A stretch of 5,807 nt of DNA from Candidatus Magasanikiibacteriota bacterium (GTDB lineage Bacteria > Patescibacteriota > Patescibacteriia > Magasanikbacterales > UBA10003): positions 31,115 to 36,921 of the forward strand of contig DOQH01000038.1 in the NCBI GenBank assembly GCA_003514455.1, in the 5' to 3' direction. The notes beneath the pieces are model-generated. The model was given only the letters and a program-made list of their open reading frames with translations, did not search any database and was not told where the DNA came from. Positions 5,168-5,807 of this stretch are shown here, piece after piece. The position numbers and the translations under genes are program-made. The first letter of the stretch is position 1. Each line of letters starts with the position of its first letter.

Positions 5168-5512
5168 TTATTTCTTGGGCTCCGGCTTGGCGGTAGCCGC
5201 AGCTGATGTTTGCTGTTTGGCTGTTTCAGCTTGCTTTGTTTCAATATCTTTTTGCATTTTACCGCCATGCTTTACAAATTTACGAGTCGGTGAAAATTCA
5301 CCCAAACGATGGCCAACCATATTTTCAACCACGAGCACTGGTATATGCAATTTTCCATTATGAACTCCAATGGTAAAACCTACCATTTCCGGCGTAATTT
5401 GTGAATCTCTGGACCAAGTTTTAATCACTGTTTTATCGCCCGATCTCAATTTCATTACTTTCTTCAACAGCTTTTCATCAACAAATGGGCCTTTTTTTAA
5501 ACTTCTGCTCAT
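5168..5512 (-). CDS. rpsS: 30S ribosomal protein S19 with low-complexity C-terminal tail
   Basis: S19 is a 30S head protein that pairs with S13 and contacts the central protuberance and tRNA. The core is standard: [19 protein letters not shown] (1-19), [21 protein letters not shown] (30-50), HNGKLHIPV (51-59) and [20 protein letters not shown] (65-84). Most bacterial S19 proteins end about ten residues later, near 92. Here another 20 or so residues follow, rich in Ala, Lys, Gln, Thr and Pro ([24 protein letters not shown]), giving 114. The tail has no fold that I recognise and is probably disordered. The ATG at 5512-5510 is the family start, 10 bases after rplB, with only a weak AAGAAG run upstream. 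The tail ends cleanly at TAA, so it does not look like a frameshift. Confidence 0.98.
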   Translation of the reverse strand: MSRSLKKGPFVDEKLLKKVMKLRSGDKTVIKTWSRDSQITPEMVGFTIGVHNGKLHIPVLVVENMVGHRLGEFSPTRKFVKHGGKMQKDIETKQAETAKQQTSAAATAKPEPKK

Positions 5513-5522
5513 ACATTTTTTA

Positions 5523-5807
5523 TTACTTCTTTCTGCGATGCATTATAAATTTAGTGCTCCACTTTTTATTCTTTCTGGTTTTAACTCCCAAAGCAGGTTT
5601 ACCCCAAGGTGTTTCGGGTCTGGCCATACCAATCGGATTATGACCCTCACCGCCACCATGCGGATGATCCACTGGATTCATGGCCTTACCGCGCACACTG
5701 GGCCTAATGCCTCTGTGGCGCATACGGCCGGCCTTGCCCCAACGAATCAAATTTCTATCAGGATTGCTAACTTGTCCGATAGAAGCGGAACATTCGGTTA
5801 AAACGCG
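5523..5807 (-). CDS. rplB: 50S ribosomal protein L2 (C-terminal part, runs off window)
   Basis: L2 is among the most conserved 50S proteins; it binds domain IV of 23S rRNA and is needed for subunit association and peptidyl transferase activity. Only the last 94 residues are present, and the frame is open to the window edge. They cover the end of the SH3-like domain ([15 protein letters not shown]) and the C-terminal arm. The arm keeps [20 protein letters not shown], then the hallmark [12 protein letters not shown] with its conserved histidines, then [17 protein letters not shown] and a basic end (MHRRKK). No start codon is in the window; a TTG at 5750 (LIRWGK) is internal. It is followed by rpsS after 10 bases, the standard S10 order. 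Confidence 0.98.
   Translation of the reverse strand, partial: RVLTECSASIGQVSNPDRNLIRWGKAGRMRHRGIRPSVRGKAMNPVDHPHGGGEGHNPIGMARPETPWGKPALGVKTRKNKKWSTKFIMHRRKK

Overview
The window is a continuous run of ribosomal protein genes, all on the minus strand, so transcription runs from position 5807 towards 1. The order in transcription is rplB (3' end only), rpsS, rplV, rpsC, rplP, rpmC, rpsQ, rplN, rplX, rplE, rpsN (type Z), rpsH, rplF, rplR, rpsE (5' end only). This is the classical bacterial S10 operon running straight into the spc operon, with no gene lost or inserted in the visible part.

The organism is bacterial: gene order and every protein family are bacterial. It is AT-rich and uses TGA as a stop (rplX), which excludes the code-25 Gracilibacteria/Absconditabacteria and code-4 mollicutes. 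The short zinc-type S14, the S5 sequence (KFGAAKIMLKPAP), the S19 with a low-complexity tail, the L16 lacking the usual arginine and the near absence of Shine-Dalgarno sequences suggest a Patescibacteria/CPR (Parcubacteria-like) lineage. That assignment is an inference from remembered family sequences and was not tested by a search.

Layout: 5807-4183 holds rplB', rpsS, rplV and rpsC, packed with gaps of 1-10 bases. A 78-base structured gap (4105-4182) precedes rplP. 4104-3233 holds rplP, rpmC and rpsQ. A 71-base gap (3162-3232) sits exactly at the S10/spc boundary. 3161-417 holds rplN to rplR, again tightly packed, with a 4-base ATGA overlap of rplX and rplE. An 84-base gap (333-416) precedes rpsE'.

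The most notable signal lies in the gaps. Those before rplN and before rpsE carry the same roughly 77-base element in the same orientation, each running from a TAA to the ATG of the next gene. Each holds two adjacent hairpins followed by an 18-base unpaired leader. The copies differ at seven substituted positions plus one indel, and four of the seven substitutions form two compensatory base-pair changes in one stem. The gap before rplP has unrelated sequence but the same plan: hairpin at the stop codon, second hairpin, about 20 bases, ATG. These look like intra-operon RNA elements, possibly for processing or translation control, and are the best candidate here for something undescribed.

Together the genes encode large-subunit proteins L2, L22, L16, L29, L14, L24, L5, L6 and L18 and small-subunit proteins S19, S3, S17, S14, S8 and S5. 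All are core ribosome components made from what is probably one long transcript. No promoter or intrinsic terminator could be supported inside the window, and no gap exceeds 84 bases.
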